Positions 10,961 to 22,928 of a stretch of 64,000 nt of DNA are shown in pieces. Under the pieces are notes generated by a model. The model was not told the origin of the DNA, made no database searches, and saw nothing but the letters and a program-made list of their open reading frames with translations. The position numbers and the translations under genes are program-made. How positions within the stretch are numbered: the first letter of the stretch is position 1; every line of letters begins with the position of its first letter. Source of the DNA: Promerops cafer (Eukaryota; Chordata; Aves; Passeriformes; Nectariniidae); assembly GCA_013398275.1 (NCBI GenBank), contig VZSE01002924.1, positions 1 through 64,000 of the forward strand, in the 5' to 3' direction.

Positions 10961-11884
10961 CTGGGGTGGCCTCCACCAGCTGCTGAGCCTTCTCCCAGCC
11001 ACTTGCTCTCTCTCCAGCTGGATGGGGCAGAGAATGGGATGGGCAAAAATATGAACGACTTGTGGGTTAAAAGATGAATTAGGCACCTATAGGGTCCATA
11101 TAGAAAATATCCCTGAAAAAATTACAGGCTGAAGGCCCCTGACAGCCCAGGGCATCCCTCCTTCCCCTGCTCAGCTCTGCCCCTGCTTCCCCCTTGGATC
11201 CCACAGCTCTCCCAGGGCTGAGATTGCTCATCCTGCCCCCGAAAGCCTGAAATCCCCCAAAGAGCTGGAACATGACTTTGCCTTTTCCTTCTGCTCACTC
11301 TGAAGCCAGAGCCTGTTTTGGGGAGCAGAGTGGGGGCAGATCTGCCAGTGGGGAGGACGGGGGGACTGGGGTGGTTCCTGGTGGGTTTTGCTTGCCCTTC
11401 CATTCTCCCCCAGCACCATGATATTATTTCCCTCCTGTTTGGATTAATGGGATTTGATTCTCAATTTGTGCACAGGGACTTGAGTAATGCACTCCCCAGA
11501 GAGAAATCAACTTCCCTTGCCCCAGCAGTGCTGGGGAGGCCAGACAAGAGCCCACATGATAGGCTGCACTGGCTTTCTCCTGTCCTTCAAGGCTCCACAC
11601 ACATTAAGCCCGTCCTCCTGGCAAAAGTCTTGCAAAATGTTTATTTGTAACTATGTTAACAAACATGCTTGGGGAACATGTTGTTTTCAGACGTGTGCAT
11701 GCCACCTTCTCCCTGCCTCCCTGGGGCCAGGACTGTGGGCAGTGAGGGGCCAGGGCTCAGAGCTGCCAAAACCCAGCTGACGTTGCACTCGGAGCACCGC
11801 CGGGACCAGCAACACCGAGCACGAGGCCACCTCGCCTGCTGCTCCCACCAACCACCAAACCTGCCAGCAACATCCCACCAGTGC

Positions 11885-11940
11885 CTTTTTCCTGGAGGTT
11901 CCCAGCTCATGGCTTTTTCCTGGAGGTCCCCAGCTCATGG
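11885..11940. repeat. 28-bp tandem duplication
   Basis: Two head-to-tail 28-base copies (11885-11912 and 11913-11940) differing at one base, so the duplication is recent. Confidence 0.9.
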
Positions 11941-12871
11941 ATGCAGCTGGGGGAAGGGTCTGACCACGACCTCACAGAACCCTGGTGTCCAGAGGGACGT
12001 GGACACAAGGGCTCCAGGGATCTTGTCCAGCTCTGTAAACACCCGTCATAGGGGAGGGCACTGGTGTCAGGCCACACTGTGGGCAGAGACCAGTGGAGCT
12101 GAGCTTGCACACCCCACACCACCCTGAGCTCATCCCTGTCCCTCACCTGTCCAGTCCTCCTCAGCTGGTGGGAGCTAGCAGTGATCCTGGGGAGGAGAAG
12201 GTGCCCTGGAGAAGCAGTGCTGCTCCTCTCCCAGAACAGACTCACCCTGAACACGTACTGTTTTAAACTCTAACTTGCCAGATTTGGGGTGAACTTGTGT
12301 CTGGGTCCAATACCCCACGCCCCTGAATCTGCTTTCAGCATCTCCAGGTAACCAGGGCTGGAGCTGTGTCTGTTTTCCTGAGACCCAGGGGAGGGAGGTG
12401 AACAGCAATTACTGAAGGGCTGTAGTTCAGGGACTGGGTGGGAGCACTTGGGGGTCTATGGAGCTGTAATCAAGCCTGTGAGCCCCTGTGAGCCCATGGC
12501 ATTTTTCCTTCGTGCCATCCCAGTGGGAGCCTCAGCTGGGCAGCACCTGTGCTGCCTTCACATCCGTCTGGTGAGTCACCCAACAGCTCCTGAGGATGGC
12601 TTTGAAACACCAGAGGGCTCAGGGGAACTCACAAAAGTGCCAGGAGATGCACTGGCAGCAGCTGTGGAGGCTGGGAGTTGGCTTCTCATTAGTAAAAGTG
12701 AGGCAAGAGTGCCCTGTTGTGAGTGCCAGGGGACGTGTGAGGACGAGGAGCAGCTCCTGCTGCATGGGCTGAGCCCTGCCCAGGAGAAGGGATGGGAGAG
12801 GCAGGGACTTGGTGCTGCAAAGCACCTGAACACTGCACTGGTGCCACCCAGGCAAGGCTCAATGCTGTCAC

Positions 12872-12926
12872 CAGGGTTGGAACTGGATGGTCTTTAAGGT
12901 TGCAACCCAGACCATTTTGTGATATC
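12872..12926 (+). mobile_element. CR1 LINE 3' end, plus orientation
   Basis: Reads GGTTGGAACTGGATGGTC, TTTAAGGT, then CAGACCATTTTGTGATA, the terminal part of CR1. Very short. Confidence 0.7.
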
Positions 12927-14260
12927 CCTGCTGAAGGCACCATCCAGGTGTGGGCAGCAGCCAGTCCCAGCTCTCAGCCAGCTCCCCATCTCGGTGGGAC
13001 TGGGATTCCTGGTGCCTGTGTTACCCTTTCTGTGCCCACCTGCACGAGGCTTTTGGCCAGGCATCAGCTGGGAATCCCCTGGCTCAATGCCCCAGCCCTG
13101 CTTCCTTCCCCTCCCAGTCACATCCAAGCCAGGTAATGACTCCGTGAGCCCCGAGGAACAATCTCTGAAGCTTTCTTGCAGGCATCTCCTTTGCTTTCAG
13201 TCCCAGACCCTCCGGCTCCCACAGCCTCTGGAAAAGCAAACTCATGCCTTTATAACAGATTTTCCTTTTCCAGTCTAGCAGAGCGGTCTCACAGCTGTGC
13301 TTCCTGCTCAGGCATCTTGTGCTCATCCTTTTTCATCCCAGGGAAAGTGCTCCTGGGTGGCTCCTGGGGACAGGCACTGGTGCCAGTGGCAGTCTCAGCC
13401 ACCCTCAGAGCACAGGGGATGTTTTGGGACTGATTCCCTGCTCTAGGGCCACGTTATTCTCCGCAGGACACACCAGCCTGCAGGGAAACATGTCTGACTA
13501 TCAGTGTCACTGGCATCTCCTCACTCCAAAATTGATCTCTGGGTTACCCACAGCCGTTCATATTATGAAAATGGAGGCACAGAATATGCTCTAGCTCCTT
13601 TCTGCAGAGTGGGGTTGGGACTGCCCCCACCTAAGGGATACAGGAAAATAGGGAGCTGAGTGTCCCACCCTGCCCAGCATGGGCAGAGCCCAGCTTTGAA
13701 GTGGGAATTCATAAAAAGAGACCACAAAGAGTCCACAAAAAAAGGGCAAAGCTTCATTTCTACTCCTCCTGGTGTGGCCACAGGGCAGAGACCCCCATGG
13801 ACGGGGTTTTTGACAGTGCTTTGTAGCAAAAAGGGTTTCAGAAGTACCCAGACCTTTAGGGCTGTGTGTTCCCAAGAAGCCATAAACCCTCCTGCACCTG
13901 TCCCCCCAAATTTGCAGCACTGCAGCCCCAGCCATGACCCAGAACCCACCCAGCCGTAGGGACCCTGCTGTTTTCCACCCTGTCCTGCTTTGCAGTGTGC
14001 TTGTGGAACATGTCAAACGTGCCTGGAGGAGTGTTTCTGGCCCAGCACCTGCTTTCCCCACGCAGCATTGTTTCCCCAAAGCCCAGGAGAGCAGCAGCAG
14101 CTCCACACAGTCTGACTCCTGTCAGAGCCAGCCGGCTCTGCCCTGCTCTGAGGTGGCTGTTTCATCCCAAACTAGCTCATTCTTGCTGCTTTTTTCATTC
14201 TTGCGTTTGAAGGCGGGAGGGGAGAACAAAACAGCCCTTGGGGTGAAGTTACCTCCTTAA

Positions 14261-15110
14261 TTAACAAGGCTGAGAGCTTTGCAGAGATTGTGCAGAAGGA
14301 GAGAAAAATAAGGAAAACTGGGCAAAACCGGAAAGGATTGGGTTCAGTTGTCAGACCAATTAACCTAGATCCACACTCTCCCCCTGGATGAATTGCTCGT
14401 TACTACGTAATTGCTGGAGCCCAGCTCCTGATTGAGAGAAATTAAAATCAGACACTTAACAAGGCAACCTGGTGTGGAGATGGGATGCAGGAGCTGCCTG
14501 GGGATACCATTCACAAGACAAAACTGAGAGAGAGCCCAAGCTTGGAGGATCTTGCTGAAATCAGCATTATCTGCACCATTTGCACCATCCTGGTCTCAAA
14601 ACATGGCTGGGCTGGGGGATAATTGGAAAAGGCACTGGGAGATGGTGAGAGGAGGAAAGCCCTGATTTAGCCCAGCATTTCAGCACCTGAATAATTGCCA
14701 CGTAGCTGCAGGTCCAGCTCAGCTCATTGCAGGATTTAGATGAAATATGAGGTGTGCTCAGTCAGGGGACAAAGTGATTCAGGAGCTCTTCTATCTAAAG
14801 AAAAAAAAAACTCTTTGCAAACCCTTCTTGACTCTGTGTTAGGACCCATCTGCCCAGAGAAGAGGGCAAATTCCACCATTATAGACTTTTAAATCTATAG
14901 CTAGTGGAAAAAAGAGCCACTAATCCTGATAAATCAGCCTAGGAGAACCAGCCTGTGCTGTAGCTGAGCACGTTCTTCCATGTGTAGGGCTGATGAGTTC
15001 ACGTGCAGAGGGAAATTCATACACACTGTTTGGGAAAGCTCGGTGGTTTCAATATTAGCTTAAGAGTAGGCAAACATGTTTTCCTGCTGCTGAAGGAGAA
15101 GGGGATCTCC
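14261..15110. other. AT-richer, frame-free stretch; candidate regulatory DNA
   Basis: There are no open frames of note and no repeat I recognise. It contains clustered TAATTA/ATTAAA/ACGTAATTG-type motifs around 14355-14465. Function is not shown by the sequence. Confidence 0.35.
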
Positions 15111-18100
15111 TTGTGGGAGCATTGGCCTTTCCCATCCCCTGTGGTTCCATCTGCCTCTTTTCCTGCCTAGGAATTATCTGTGGAGCAAGGGAGGGCTGCA
15201 GAAAGCCCCAGGCATGGCTGCACCCCCAGCAGCACTGTGCTGCTGTGCTGAGGTGTGATCACAGCTCTGCTTCCAGCTGCTCGCCCTCCTGGCTCACCCT
15301 CCTGCAATGTCTGCATTTCCCCCAGGAATTTTTGGGGTGCTATTCCTGTGTCTGGCTCGTGCTGGGCTTCAACCAAGCCCCAAGTGCTGACCCCCATCCT
15401 TGGCCAAACCCTGCTGCAGTCTGTGCTTGCTGGGCAATACAAAGAAGTGTCCTTAAAGAAAATAAACCCTGGATCCCCCAGTTTCAGCAGTTTGAGCTTA
15501 TCCTGGTGTCTGGTGCCTGCAGTCTCAGCCACACATGTCCCTGGAGCCAGGACAGACACCCCAAAGGGCTGAACCCCAGTTACAGCTTTAACCCATCTGA
15601 CTCATCCCAGACATTCTTGACATCTGCTTTAATTTTTATTAATGAACCAGCTGTCCCAACAGGCCATAAAAACTACCACAGGTAGGGCAGCAAAGGGTGA
15701 GAATAGCCCAAACCAACTCTACATCTCCAACCAGAAAACCCTAAAGACTCCAGTAACACGTGTCTAAAGGAAAACCACCAGTGCTGTGGCTACTGGCTAC
15801 ACCACGTGTATTTATTGACATGGAAAACACCACCGTGTGTTTTCCACCTCCAGGCTCAGCCCACAGCCACCAACACCCTTCAAACATCCCTTGGTGGGAT
15901 CCAGGAGAGTCTGAAGGGTCCATCCACTCCCGGGCAGTTTCATCTGAGGCTGAAACGGGCCCAGGATTTTCCTGTGAAGGCCCCGGGATTAAATTAAAGA
16001 GGATTTAAGCAGATGGTCGGTTCTCTGCTCATCGTAGTTGGCAAAATGGGAACCATATCACTGAATTGTCTGCCTGCACTAATTAATGTTTGTACAGTGC
16101 TCTGCGCTGCAAACCGCTGCCGACGTGCTAACTGCTATCATTAGTATTATTACTAAGCTGTTTATGCCTGTTCCAGTGCTTTCTCTCCTCGTCCCCAAGG
16201 GCTTTGCCTCTTTCCTGTGCAGATGTATGGGAAGAGGAATCAGCCCTCTCAGGCTCTGGCTGGCTCTACCCCAGGCTCAGGTTCCTGCTTTGCTGGTAAA
16301 ACCCTCTGGCTGTGCCAGCAGCACTAGCTCTGTGGTGAGGAGGTTCTGCCCAGAGGTTTAGCACCATCCTGCCCAGCCCTGGGTGAGGGGGTTGTTTCAG
16401 TGCCCCTCCTGATTGCAAAATGGACTGGATGTGTCTTCCCTGCCTCCTTCGTGTTCCCACAGGGAAAAGATTTTCTGTGCTCTTAGGGGCTCTTTGCATC
16501 CTTCTCTGTCACTGCATGGCAAAGGGTTTTGTAGGGGAAGGGAGGGATCACTCATCCTTCCTAATGACCTGAGAGGAGACTGAGGAGCAGAGGAGTTCAG
16601 TGATGGATGAGCTCAGCCACGCTCCACGACAGGCCCTTGTCCCTGTGCAATAACCGAGCAGTGACGTCTGCTGCCACCGGCAGAAGGGACACTGCATTCC
16701 CTACAAATAACCCTCCTGCAAGACAGTGTTCTGCAAAGCTGAAGGATGGCTTCTCCCTTTCCTGCCCAGTGAAGCTTTCAGCAGAGAAGCAACTCACCAG
16801 AAATCAGGGATGCTGCCTCTGGAAAGCAGTGAAAGGACAACCACAGGTGCACAGAGCAGCAAATGCTCCCCACAGACACACAGAAACCTCAGAGCTCAAG
16901 GTCATGGGATCATGGAATGGCCTGGGTTGGAAGGGACCTTAAAGGTCATGGGGTTTAAGTCCCCTCCCATGGGCAGGGGCACCTTCCACTATCTCAGGTT
17001 GCTTCAAGCCCCGTCCAACCTGGCCTTGGACACTCTCAGGGATGGGGCAGCCACAGCTTCTCTGGGCTGTTCCAGTTCCAGTCCCTCACCACCCCAGGCA
17101 CAGATCTTTGACCCGATCAATGTTTCCAAGACCCTGCTTGGGAATCCTTTGCTCATTAAACCAGACCTGGCAGAACATTCCTGACCATCCCCACTGGCAC
17201 CTTTCGGACACCAGAGTGTTTTTTGTGACTTGGCTGGGAAAGAAACTGCCCAGAACAAGGAACTGGGGCAGTCCCTGAGAGGAACCAAATGAAATACAGA
17301 ACACAGGGAGCCAGGTATCCAACTTGCTACAGGGACATGGCAGGCAGCATTCCCAACCTTGCTCCCTCAGGGTGGGGAAGGCACCCTCACTGCCCAAACA
17401 GTGAGATGACTTGGCTGAGGACTGATGCGATGCTTCCAACGGGACGTTTAGGGCATGAATCATCCTTATTTTTCCCCCAGAGCAAATGCATGAGATGAAA
17501 TGAGATTCAGAAAGTTGGATGTGGGATGCAGGCAGAGCAGACAGCTCCTGGAGTGAGAACAGGGATTACTCCAGCCAGGACAGGCTCCACTCTCGCCCTG
17601 AGCCAGGCCGCATTTGCTTTGCAGAGGTTATTTAGCCCAAACAAAGAATTGCAGAGAAAAACAGCTCCAGCAAGCAGGCGATCAACATTTTCTGCGTGGT
17701 TTGAATTATCCATGACTTTTGACCCAAGATTAAATCTAGTGTGTAACTGGTGGTTATATATTGAGTCATATGAGCAGCCTAATCGCAGAAACCCCATGTT
17801 CTCCAAACAGCCTGAGCCCCGTCGGGGCCGACTGCGAGCCGCTCACGTTTCCCAGCCAAAGCACCCTGCAGCTTTTGCATCATCCTTTTAATTCAACACT
17901 TACAAAGCATTTTTTTCATCCCACCGGTATCTCAAGCCCAGAACAAAACAAACCCAGCCATGCCGTGAGTGGCCAGCCCAAGGAAGCCAGATTTCCCGGG
18001 AAGTTTGGCCTCAGGGCGGCTGCTCCGGTGTCTGGTAGAGGGCTGGGCTCACGCTGCAGCGTTTTTCTCAGCAGGAGCTGTCTCTGCTCTCTATCCTCTA

Positions 18101-21100
18101 TCAGCAATTCTCCTGATGCGCATAGAAATTGCCTTTTGACTTCTACCTCCAGTGTAATTTGGGTGAAAATGAGTACAGGAGTAGGAAAGTGTTAGTGGGG
18201 GGGATGTGGCACGAAAAGGGGCTCTCCTGGGGTGCGACGCCGGCTTTGATACCCACTGTGAACGCAGCAGGGCTTGGCACAGCATGGCCCTGGCTCTCCC
18301 CAAACTAATTTTTAGCTGTTTGCACCTGCCTTGCCTCTCCTTAGGGCTGTGGGAGGCTGAACTGCTTCACCTCTCCCAGAGAGCCTGGCTAAGAGCCGTG
18401 AAAGGCTGTTATGAGCCACAGGGATCGGGTATCACTCCTGCCAGTACAATCCTGCGGGCTCACGGGCTGTTTCCCAGAACCAGTGGCTGGCACGGGGCTG
18501 GCACAGCCCTTGTGTGCTGGAGCTCTTTGCCATTCCTCTGCCCAGCCAGGCTGGGCAGCAAGGCCAGCCTGGGGATGTGGGGAGGACCCAAAATGGGGAT
18601 GATCCAGGGTCTGCCCAAACTCTGGTGAGTGGGGAGTGTGCTGGAAGATGCTTGCATTGTGCAGGGGATTCCCATGAGCTCACACCCACTGGGCTGGCAG
18701 TGGGGACCTTGCAGGAACAGGGCAGTGAAGGATGCATGGGGGCCATGGAGGGAGCAGGGTGAGGGTCTCACAGCCTCAGATCCATGCTCAGGGCTGGGGG
18801 AGAGACACCCTGCTTTTTGCAGCAAGGATAAAATAAGGCTAAATCCTCTCTTTCCTCCTGCAATAACTCACTGGCTGGTGGCAACCCAGCTGGAAGAGCG
18901 TGATCTCAGCACGGGCTAGTTGTCAGTCTGGTGTGGAGCTGCTCAAGAGGCATTTCATCACCAAAGGCTCTTTGTCTGGAAGGCCAGCCACTGGCTCAAA
19001 CTATCCCAGGAGGGATGCTGGTGTTGCTGTCCCAGGTTCAGAAGGGGGACAGCTCCATCCTGACAACTCCAGGACCCACCTGGGGTCCCCAGAGGAAAGG
19101 GATCCCCAGCAGTCCCCCAGGCAGTGCTGGCTTTGGTGTGACCCCACACGTCCCACCACTTCAGTGTCCCCCAGCTCATGGCAGACCCCAAATCTGTACA
19201 CCTGATCCCACTGCAGGGACCTCTCCATGTCCCTTCATGTTGATCCCACCCCCCAGGAGAATGCCCAGCTCCTTGCTGGTCTGAACTGGTGCAGACATCA
19301 GTGCTGGGCTTTCACCTGCTCTCGGTCAAGGTGGTTCTGCATCGCTTTGCAGTGAAAATAAAGAAACAGCTGAAGGGGAAAAATTCCTGGTTAGTAAACA
19401 GAGCTGAGCAACCACAGACCTCTCACCCAGGAGGGAGGAGGAGGACAGAGACAGGCTGGGAGAACCCAGGGTTGGATTTCAACACTATGCAGAAGACAAG
19501 ATGCTTGTATTGAATGAATTTAATTGTCTGGGTCGCAGCCCTGCGAGCAGCTGTTTGCTCTGGCCTCAGAGCCCTGCATGGATAAGGAGGAGCTGGATGG
19601 GAAGGGAGCAGTGACAGTCGAGGAATGAGAAGCAGCTGGGATTTGGGGTTGGCACTTGGGGCTGGCTGTGCCCTCTCCCCTCCCTGCCTCCCTGCAGAGG
19701 AGGGTGGTGGTGTAAGGAGAAGAGGTGCCTGGGGGCCAGGGGTGTCCCAGATCCCAGTTACTCGGGAGCCCTGTATTTCCACAGCTCCTCTGCTTTGTGG
19801 TATTGCTGAGCGACTTCCCTGAGTCCAACACTGCATCTGCTGCCACTCCACATGGCTTGCTTTGTCTTTGGGTCACCTGGTGTACCCCGTGGCAGTGCCA
19901 GCTCCTACCATGTCCCTCCTGGATGTGGCAGATGAGCAAACTTCTGAACTAGAGGCAAAAATCTGCATTTGAAATTCTCATGTCTGTTTTTTTCCACGAC
20001 AGGAACGGGTGACTGAACACACGCACACCGTCACCCATCCCGTGGATGCCACTGCTGTCCTCAGGGGACACTTCTCTGACCTCAGAGCTTTGTCCTGCAT
20101 GGCCAGGTAAGGTCATGCTGGACTAATGCCGGGGTTCCTTTGGTGCCGGCTGTTACAGCTCTGTCCCGTTCCACCTCCACCATAAATCATGGCAGGCTAT
20201 AAATCCCTGCCAGCACTCAGGGACCCGTCCCCGGGGAGGGCAACGGTTCAGCCCTGAGGCAGCAAAAACAAGGATCGTGTTTTTCACAGGGCCATTATCA
20301 CCCAGAGGCACAAACAAGACCCTGGAGCGGGGGTGCTGGCACTGCAGCACCTCGGGGCAGCACCGACCCAGCCGGACCCGTGCGGGGACAACTCGGGGCA
20401 CAAACCTTTGGCAGGGCAGATACTCCCAGCTGAATTCGGTCCTGACCTGACTTCTGCATGAATCCTCATGTCAGCACAAGGAAAAGGAACTGAGCAGGGC
20501 AATGAGGACACAGGGCAGGAATTCGTCGTGTTTGGGGGTTCAAGGAAATGCTGGGTATTCCTGCCCTGCAGAGGGACTGTGGCCATAGGGGACAGGGATG
20601 GAGCTGCCCTGGGTGACCCTGCTCCTTCCCTAGCCCCTTTCCCAGCTCTGTGCTTTACAAACCCCAATGTTCCCAGCCCCACAGCAGCTCCTGGCCTGTG
20701 GGGACCTGTCTTCACTCAGCCTTGGTTGAGCTCAGCCAGGAGAAGGATTTGGGGAGATTTGGGGAGATTTTGGACCAAACACCACAGGACACACAATCAG
20801 CCTCACCCTGGCTTTCCATGGTACAGGAAGTTGAGATCAGTTTTAGTTTTCCTAGTAAACTCCTGAGGTCCCCACAGCAGAAATTTCCACAGTGGAAATC
20901 TTGATTTTCTTTAAAAAAAAACCCCTGTTTCCCTGCTGTGACAACTGCCACAGGAAGCCCAAAACTGCAAAAGGTGGTATGAATTTGTCAGTGAAGAGAT
21001 TAAATGGGATCTCAGCACACAAAAGGGGCAGAAAACCATGGAGGGCAGGCAAAAGTGTCTCACAGGAGTTACTGGCTCAATCCAAGGATTTGCCAGGAAA

Positions 21101-22462
21101 TTCTGCAGAAGCTTCTGTGTGCCTGCACGTGCACCAACGTGGCAGGACCCGTGTGATTTCTCATCACTGGCTGCTCACAATCTCTTGCACAGGAACCAGG
21201 CAGATTATTTCTCCATTTGTGGGTGTGGGAGGTTGATAAGGAGCAGGGCCAGGAAGCAGAGAGAGTGAGTTTTTTGTCCTTGGGGTTCTCCCAGGGCTGG
21301 TGGTGGGTGACAAAAAAGCGCCAGATCCCCTCCTGCCATCAGGGATTGTAGTGATTCACTTTTTCTTCTAGAAATCTCTCTTTCCACACCAGAGGAACAA
21401 AATACCCTCATCATCTGCTGCCTGCCCACCCCATGGCTGATATATTGAGCAGTGAACCACTGCCAGCCCTGTGCAGGGAGAGACTGCCCAGAGTTCCTCC
21501 TGATTTTGGTGCAGGGTCTCATTGTCCCTACTTTCTATGACTCAGAGTCCCCTGGTCCCTAAGTAAGGACGAGCCGACCCTGCTCGTGGTGGGATGTGGG
21601 ATTCAACCCTATTTTCCTCCATTTTGTGAGCATAAGCATGGCCTTGCTGCAAGCCCCAGCTGGTCCCTGCCCTCCTGTCCCCAGTCTTGTCCCCACAGCA
21701 CAGTCCAGGGTTGCTGCCAGCAGCTCCTTGGTGGCCTCGAGCTGGGTTTTAGAGGTGAGACAAGGTGCAGGCACCTGGATTCCTTATATGCTGGTTTTCT
21801 AGTTCAGTGCCCTGTGCTACCCAGGGCAACAGTCACATTTTTCATGGAGCAGCACCACAAACTCCCTGACCTCCCCGGGCTCCCCAGCACATGAGCTGTG
21901 GTGAGAGCCAGGAGGGTTTCCAGCTGAAGGCTGAGTGAGAGCTGCTCATCCCTGCTTGTGCTCCCAGGGGAGCTTCCCCAGCCAGCCTGGCTGTGGGAGA
22001 GGACGGGGACAGCTTCGGGATCTGCTGACGAAGGACAAAACGGGAAGGACGCAAAGGAGCAGTGAGGTTGCCCGGGGTGTCAGAGCAGGGTCCCCACCCC
22101 CACCACAGCCCGGAGGCTGTAACATCCCAGGAACAGCCTGAAGGTCCCGTTCCAGCTCCCAAACTGAAAACAAAAGTGCGTCTTGTTCCCATCCTGTTTT
22201 CAAAGCCAGAAGGGTCGGGGCCACGAGAGCCCTGCCAGGCTGGCCAGCACTGCCAGCTCCTGCCGCCTGCCCTGACCTCAGCTCCAGCAGGGACAGAAGT
22301 GTCCCACTGCTCCTCCTGGACACAGCTCCTCGCTGGCAGCACCAGGATGGCGACAGCTGGGGGTGTCCCCAAAAGTCTGTGTTTGGAGAACCTTGCGCCC
22401 AAGTTCATGCTCTTGTTCCTGCTCCCTGCACTGCGTCAGGAGAGGGAAGGGAAGAAAGATGT
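15111..22462. other. Intergenic region, second part
   Basis: No supported gene. One CR1 (16908-17095). AT-rich, repeat-free patches at about 16005-16170 and 17600-17790 look like single-copy regulatory sequence but cannot be assigned. Confidence 0.5.
16908..17095 (-). mobile_element. CR1 LINE fragment, minus orientation
   Basis: Reads GATCATGGAATGGCCTGGGT, TGGAAGGGACCTTAAAGGTC, CCATGGGCAGGGGCACC, CTTGGACACTCTCAGGGATG, and ends near CCCTCACCACC, where CR1 has its GGTGGTGAGG motif. Confidence 0.92.
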
Positions 22463-22928
22463 GGAGCTGCTGGAGCAGGTCCAGAGACAACCACAAAGAT
22501 GCTTCAAGGGCTGGAGCAGCTCTGCTGTGGGGACAGCTGAGGGTGAGAGAGAGCTGGGGGTGCTTAGCCTGGAGAACAGAAGGTGACAGGGAGACCTTAG
22601 AATCCTTTCCAGTGCCTAAAGAGGCTCCAAAAGAGCTGGAGAGGGACTTTGCATAAGGGCATGGAGTGACAGTACAAGGGGGAATGGCTTTCCAGACAGA
22701 GGGCAGGGTTAGATGGGATATTGGGAAGAAATTCCTCCCTGTGAGGGTTGTTAGGGCTTGGCACAGGTTGTCCAGAGAAGCTGTGGCTCCCTCATTCCTG
22801 GAAGTGTCCAGATTGCATGGGGCTTGGAGCAACCTGGGATAGTGAAAAGTGTCCCTGCCCATGGCAGGGGGTTGGAACTGGATGACTTTTAAAGTCTTTT
22901 CTAATCCAGGCCATTCCATAGTTCTGTT
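22463..22928 (+). mobile_element. CR1 LINE 3' segment, plus orientation (about 465 bp)
   Basis: The longest CR1 copy in the window: GGAGCTGCTGGAGCAGGTCC, GGGGTGCTTAGCCTGGAGAA, TTAGATGGGATATTGGGAAG, GCACAGGTTGTCCAGAGAAG, CCATGGCAGGGGGTTGGAAC, ending near CCATTCCATAGTTCTG. It is 5'-truncated and its reverse-transcriptase remnant is full of stops. Confidence 0.95.

Larger units (their letters stand above)
9066..14260. other. Intergenic region after NT5M, first part
   Basis: No supported gene. Contents: a lone TATAAAAG (9085-9092) just past the NT5M polyA site, a poly-T tract broken by three Ns (9862-9902), a modest CpG-rich patch (about 10060-10400), CR1 fragments (10809-10960 and 12872-12926) and a 28-bp tandem duplication (11885-11940). 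Long open frames here are by-products of low-complexity GC-rich DNA and have no recognisable protein character. Confidence 0.6.
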
